DNA of 36,222 nucleotides from positions 1-36,222 of the forward strand of contig JABLXD010000019.1 in assembly GCA_013178285.1 (NCBI GenBank), read 5' to 3'. Position numbers and translations under genes: made by a program. The notes under the pieces were generated by a model, which was not told where the DNA came from, ran no database searches, and saw nothing but the letters and a program-made list of their open reading frames with translations. The first letter of the stretch is position 1. Every line of letters begins with the position of its first letter. Below, piece by piece: positions 32,513 to 36,222 of the stretch. The DNA comes from Methanofastidiosum sp. (lineage in GTDB: Archaea; Methanobacteriota_B; Thermococci; Methanofastidiosales; Methanofastidiosaceae).

Positions 32513-33727
32513 ATGATGATGCATAGAAAATCGATAAAAGGAACTAAATCAAAAAAATTAGAGGGTAAAGGTATAGTATTGGGAATTACAGGAAGTATAG
32601 CGGCAGTTGAGTCTGTTAAACTTTCTAGAGAGCTCATGAGACACGGAGCAGAAGTATACGCAGTAATGAGCGGAGATGCAAAAAAGATAATTCACCCATA
32701 TGCTCTTGAATTCGCAACTGGAAATCCAGTTGTAGATGAAATTACAGGAAAAATAGAGCATGTTTCCTATGCGGGAGAGCATGATAAAAAGTGTGATCTA
32801 ATACTGATTGCACCGTCAACAGCAAATACAATTTCAAAAATAGCATCGGGAATTGATGATACCCCAGTCACAACTGTCGTGTCCACTGGATTTGGAAAGA
32901 TACCAATTGTTATAGTTCCTGCTATGCATAGCTCAATGTATAAGAACCCTATAATTTTAGAAAATATTGAAAAACTAAAGAAATATGGCATTGAATTCTT
33001 GACACCAAAGTTTGAAGAAAATAAAGCAAAACTCCCTGAAATTGATGATATTGTAACTGCAGTAATTAAAAAACTGTATACTAAAGATTTTCAAGGTAAA
33101 AAGGTATTGGTGACAGCAGGCCCCACAATTGAGAAGATTGACGACGTGAGATTTATCACAAATAAAAGCACTGGATTAATGGGCATAAAAATTGCAGAAG
33201 AATTTGAACTTAGGGGTGCCGATGTAACCTTAATTTTAGGGCCAACACAGTTGAACTCTTATGTTAAGACTTACAATGTAGAAACTTATGAAGAGATGTT
33301 CAACGCTGTAATGTCAAATAAAGAAGTCGACATAGCTGTTTTTGCAGCGGCAACTTCTGATTTTCATGTTGATAACCCTTCTTCTGGGAAGGTATCTTCT
33401 GATCAATCTTTTAATTTAACCTTAACTCCAAATAAGAAGATAATAGAAGAATTTTCAAAATGCTCAAAATCATTTATAGTTGGATTTAAAGCAGAACACA
33501 ATGTTTCAGAAGACCAACTCATAAAAAAGGCCTATGATAGGCTTCAAAGTTCCAATATGGATTTGATTGTTGCAAATCATGTTGGTAAAGAGATGAGGGG
33601 ATTTGAATCCAAAACAAATGAAGTCTATATTATTGATAAGACAAAAAAGATAGCCCATTTACCTCTAGAGAAAAAAGAAAAACTTGCAGAAAAAATTTTA
33701 GATATAATAAAGAAATATATAAATTAA
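32513..33727 (+). CDS. coaBC: Bifunctional phosphopantothenoylcysteine decarboxylase/phosphopantothenate--cysteine ligase
   Basis: The protein has 404 residues (three successive ATGs at 32513, 32516 and 32519). The N-terminal CoaC flavoprotein domain (about 20-190) has GITGSIAAVESVKL for FMN binding, the catalytic His in IEHVSY, LIAPSTANTISKIASG and PAMHSSMY. The C-terminal CoaB domain (about 195-404) has VTAGPTIEKIDDVRFITNKS, the dimer/active segment TGLMG, and FAAATSDF. Together they convert 4'-phosphopantothenate to 4'-phosphopantetheine. This complements pantoate kinase and phosphopantothenate synthetase encoded divergently 0.5-2 kb away. A somewhat basic N-terminal extension (about 18 residues) precedes the first strand. 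It converges on the lipoprotein gene with a four-base gap. Confidence 0.95.
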   Translation: MMMHRKSIKGTKSKKLEGKGIVLGITGSIAAVESVKLSRELMRHGAEVYAVMSGDAKKIIHPYALEFATGNPVVDEITGKIEHVSYAGEHDKKCDLILIAPSTANTISKIASGIDDTPVTTVVSTGFGKIPIVIVPAMHSSMYKNPIILENIEKLKKYGIEFLTPKFEENKAKLPEIDDIVTAVIKKLYTKDFQGKKVLVTAGPTIEKIDDVRFITNKSTGLMGIKIAEEFELRGADVTLILGPTQLNSYVKTYNVETYEEMFNAVMSNKEVDIAVFAAATSDFHVDNPSSGKVSSDQSFNLTLTPNKKIIEEFSKCSKSFIVGFKAEHNVSEDQLIKKAYDRLQSSNMDLIVANHVGKEMRGFESKTNEVYIIDKTKKIAHLPLEKKEKLAEKILDIIKKYIN

Positions 33728-33731
33728 AGAT

Positions 33732-34688
33732 TTATTTGTTTATTTCGCTTTCAGGAACTGTTCCTTGCTCTAGAATCTCTATTTCGAAAGGTTTACAACC
33801 TTTTCCTTCTAAGTTGCTTCTGTAGCATGAGAAGTCAAGTTCTACTAGATCCACTGTTTCGTCTAACTTGAGATAATATCTTGAAAGAGTGCCTATCTTT
33901 TCTCTGTAAGGATCCACGGGAACCCATTTTCCGTTTATGTACAGTTCATTCCAAGCGTAAGGTTTCCAGATTCCACCTTCTTCAATGTCATAATAAAGTC
34001 CATACACGACTTTTGTTGGGACCATTAGAGACCTCATAAGAGCTGCATATAGTGTTACATATGGGCCATAACCTAAAGCTTTCTTTGAAGCGATTGTGTC
34101 AGTAGCATGTTGTAACCACCAGTTTTCATAACCTCCTTTTAGATAGGGGCTTTCGTCTACCGTGACTATAGTTTTTTGATCTCTCATAATCAAAAAGGCA
34201 GTTCCATAAAGATTGTAATCCGCGTCTTCTTTTGCATATCTTTTTGCAACTTGATCCCTCATGTAAGCATCCCATCCAACTGTCCCCATTCCTTTTTCAC
34301 CATAAAGAATATCTTCTGGTAAAACATATAATGCAACATCTTCTGGGAAGCTATTGATGGCCTTTAAAGCATCTTCTTCTGTTTCAACAACAGGTATCTT
34401 TGTAGTATCATCAAATGTGTAGTTCTCATTATATAAAGTAACTATGGCTTCGAGTCTCATACCGCTGTTTCTAACTATTACAACTTTTTGTCTTGATGAA
34501 TTTAGATCTGCGAGATCATAAGGCTGTGAAATATTAATCTTGGCTTTTAGATAAGAAACTGTATTGCCTGTTTGTGTCGTCGTCGTATTGACATCTGTGC
34601 CATTTTCTTGTTTTTGTGAAATGCAACCTGAAAAGGTAGCAATTGTTAATAAACATATTAGGGTGAATACAATACCCGCTTTTTTCAT
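33732..34688 (-). CDS. Lipoprotein with transglutaminase-like fold, catalytic Cys and His replaced
   Basis: The protein has 318 residues. The signal peptide has a lipobox ending FSGC near residue 22, followed by a Thr/Asn-rich linker, so it is a predicted surface lipoprotein. The C-terminal part matches the transglutaminase-core pattern: ALGYGPYVTLYAALMRSLMV then YAWNELYINGKWVPVDPY. In active members the first segment carries the nucleophilic Cys and the second begins HAW. Here the Cys position is Tyr/Gly/Pro and the His is Tyr, while the Asp of VDP remains. It is therefore probably a non-enzymatic binding or structural module. The start is set by GGTGActctATG. No operon partner is certain; the Tes-type gene upstream is 54 bases away on the same strand. 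Confidence 0.75.
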   Translation of the reverse strand: MKKAGIVFTLICLLTIATFSGCISQKQENGTDVNTTTTQTGNTVSYLKAKINISQPYDLADLNSSRQKVVIVRNSGMRLEAIVTLYNENYTFDDTTKIPVVETEEDALKAINSFPEDVALYVLPEDILYGEKGMGTVGWDAYMRDQVAKRYAKEDADYNLYGTAFLIMRDQKTIVTVDESPYLKGGYENWWLQHATDTIASKKALGYGPYVTLYAALMRSLMVPTKVVYGLYYDIEEGGIWKPYAWNELYINGKWVPVDPYREKIGTLSRYYLKLDETVDLVELDFSCYRSNLEGKGCKPFEIEILEQGTVPESEINK

Positions 34689-34742
34689 AGAGTCACCAAT
34701 CTTGAAGATTTCAGGGCCTAATAAATAGCTTTCGGTGAAAAT

Positions 34743-36222
34743 CTATTCGACAATTGGCGTAGTAAACTGTTTTTCTACACTTTCCCTATGAATTGAATTA
34801 TAGCTGCAAAATGGAATAAATGATCCATCAGGAAGTGCGTAATGTATCGCACATCTTTTTACCCTACCTAGATCAAAGTTAAAAGGGTCCATAAAGTGCA
34901 TAGTTCCAATAAATAATGATTTGTGATGAAGTTTTGCTAGGAATTCCTTCCCCCCACCATTTAATATCCCTTTAGTTATCTCTAAAAGATTAAGGTCTTT
35001 TGGCATTTTTTCTTTGTCTATAAATGAATTCATGTTCTTTATTATTCTAGATATTTCAATACCTTTTCTTATTCTTCCGCCGCATCTTATACTTTCATCT
35101 CTATCTTTAAGATATTCAAAAAATCCTTCTACATCTACAAATCTTGTTATAGGTATAAGCTTTCCATTCTCAACAAATACGTAAGTTGCAACACCACATT
35201 GAGGGTGTGTTGTAAAATGAGGCATAGGTTTTCCCCTCAAAGCTTCAACAAACGTTGATACTGGAACAACAAACGGTATTGGGTAAAAATCTTCCTTTCC
35301 AAGTTCACCATTCGTCTGATTTTCAATCAATTTAACTAAATCTGTGATTGTAATCCTGTAATTCTTTACCTCTTCTTGGCTTGCACGGCCTGAAAAAGAA
35401 AGTGGCTGGAAATTAATTCCCCTAATAACATCAAAATTATCTCTTCCAAAATAGATTATGTCTCCGAGCTCTTGATCATTTACGCCCTTTGAAACAGTTG
35501 GTACAAGGACAACACTGGTCTCTCCAAGACTTCTTAGATTTTCTATCGCCTGTTTCTTTTCTGGAAAAGTATCATATCCTCTGAATTTCTTATATGAAAC
35601 AGGATTCAAACCATCAAATTGTAGGTAGTATGTATTTATTCCAGAATCAATAACCCTTTTTAAATAATCTTTATCTCTGGCAAACCTTTTTCCATTTGTT
35701 GCAACTTGAATTTGAGAGATCCCAAATGACTTTGCTGCTTCTATCAATTGAGGCAGATCATCCCTCAATGTGGGCTCTCCTCCAGAAAATTGGACTGCAA
35801 AAGGGGGATTTGGTTTTATTGATGCCATTTTTTCAAGTATTTTTTTTATATCTCCAAACGAGGGCTCATAAAGTCTTTTAGTTGCCCCTGCGCTTGCAAA
35901 GCATACAGGACAGTTCATGTTGCACCTGTTTGTAAGATCGATATTAACAAAAATTGAAGGGGTCATATGGTCTTCACATAACCCGCAATCATAGGGGCAC
36001 CCCTTATCCTTATTTTTTATTTTCTCAACAGAATTCTCGGCAATCTGGTCAAGTCTATCCAGTCTTTTGTAAAATTCAGCATCGTTAGAAAGAGTTTCTG
36101 AGAAAAATCCGTGCTCTTGGCACTCTTTTTCCATTATAATATGGCCTCGAATCTCTTTGATATCTGCTTTGATTTTTTTTGGCAAACGGGGCATATTGAG
36201 TCTGTAGTACGTATAAGTTCAG
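34743..36222 (-). CDS. tes: Tetraether lipid synthase (Tes)-type radical SAM protein, frameshifted and 5'-truncated by window end
   Basis: The long frame gives 483 residues from ATG 36194 to TAG. It holds CPYDCGLCEDH near 67-77, the radical SAM cluster CNMNCPVC near 91-98, FSGGEPTLRDDLP, a later cysteine in THPQCGVATYV, and the C-terminal CAIHYALPDGSFIPFCSYN. This arrangement matches the MJ0619/Tes family, which joins lipid chains to form biphytanyl tetraethers. The family normally starts with a CPVC knuckle before the KEC..HG motif. That knuckle (TTDSICPVC) is present here but one frame over, upstream of an A8 tract at 36173-36180; one extra A would restore continuity. ATG 36194 is therefore unlikely to be the true start, and an in-frame TGA lies nine codons before it. 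The real start is beyond the window. The substrate is inferred; other members of this radical SAM group modify other lipids. Confidence 0.8.
36173..36180 (-). other. Homopolymer A8 slip site in the Tes-type gene
   Basis: Eight T on the plus strand (eight A in the coding direction) separate the frame coding SICPVC from the frame coding KIKADIKEIRGHI. Inserting one A gives CPVCQKKIKADI, exactly the layout expected of the family N-terminus. Homopolymers are typical places for sequencing indels and for polymerase or ribosome slippage. Confidence 0.7.

Overview
The window is archaeal and AT-rich. The evidence is a set of archaea-specific genes: pantoate kinase plus 4-phosphopantoate--beta-alanine ligase, a hexulose-6-phosphate synthase/RraA fusion, a tetraether-lipid-synthase-type radical SAM enzyme, a Methanococcus/Thermococcus-style S-layer protein, an archaeal-type aspartate-semialdehyde dehydrogenase, and PadR and HAE3-type RND proteins. 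Archaeal TATA boxes lie about 25-30 bases before several leaderless starts (AI-2E-family transporter, EcfT, metallophosphoesterase, CoaBC). Most other genes carry an unusually uniform start signal, GGTGN followed by exactly four bases and ATG. A euryarchaeon, possibly a methanogen-related lineage, is the best guess; the window does not settle the genus.

Layout. 1-278: 3' end of a secreted-type protein made of 34-residue cysteine-rich repeats. 343-6165: AI-2E-family transporter, a small zinc-ribbon protein, a class I aminotransferase, a one-cysteine CcdA-like membrane protein and PEP synthase. 6316-10398: three surface proteins, each with a signal peptide and C-terminal membrane anchor (VCBS/FG-GAP propeller, CARDB-like, NEW3/TPR). 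10395-13154: a COG2108-type radical SAM protein, a long-insert polyprenyl diphosphate synthase and a zinc/KH RNA-binding protein. 13322-16751: an aspartate-family operon (homoserine dehydrogenase, FAH-family enzyme, aspartate-semialdehyde dehydrogenase, unknown protein). 16784-22942: a solitary EcfT, an ARC/Mpa-like AAA ATPase, and a divergent metallophosphoesterase/Lhr helicase pair.

28888-22928 (minus strand) is a five-gene unit: PadR repressor with a palindromic operator at its own promoter, two half-size RND permeases in one reading frame separated only by TAG and one codon, a CARDB-repeat surface protein and an S-layer-like protein. This looks like a regulated envelope export or assembly system. 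32455-28966 (minus) carries flavodoxin, pantoate kinase, phosphopantothenate synthetase and the HPS/RraA fusion, with CoaBC divergent. This supplies most of the archaeal route from pantoate to 4'-phosphopantetheine. The window closes with a transglutaminase-fold lipoprotein that has lost its catalytic Cys and His, and a Tes-type radical SAM gene broken by a one-base slip in an A8 tract.

Most notable: (1) the in-frame amber codon between the RND halves; (2) an apparent ATT start codon for the HPS/RraA fusion; (3) an ARC/Mpa-like proteasomal-type ATPase in an archaeon; (4) the frameshifted Tes gene; (5) several proteins that keep a fold but have lost catalytic residues. No tRNA, rRNA, CRISPR array, insertion sequence or gene-free stretch over 300 bases was seen.
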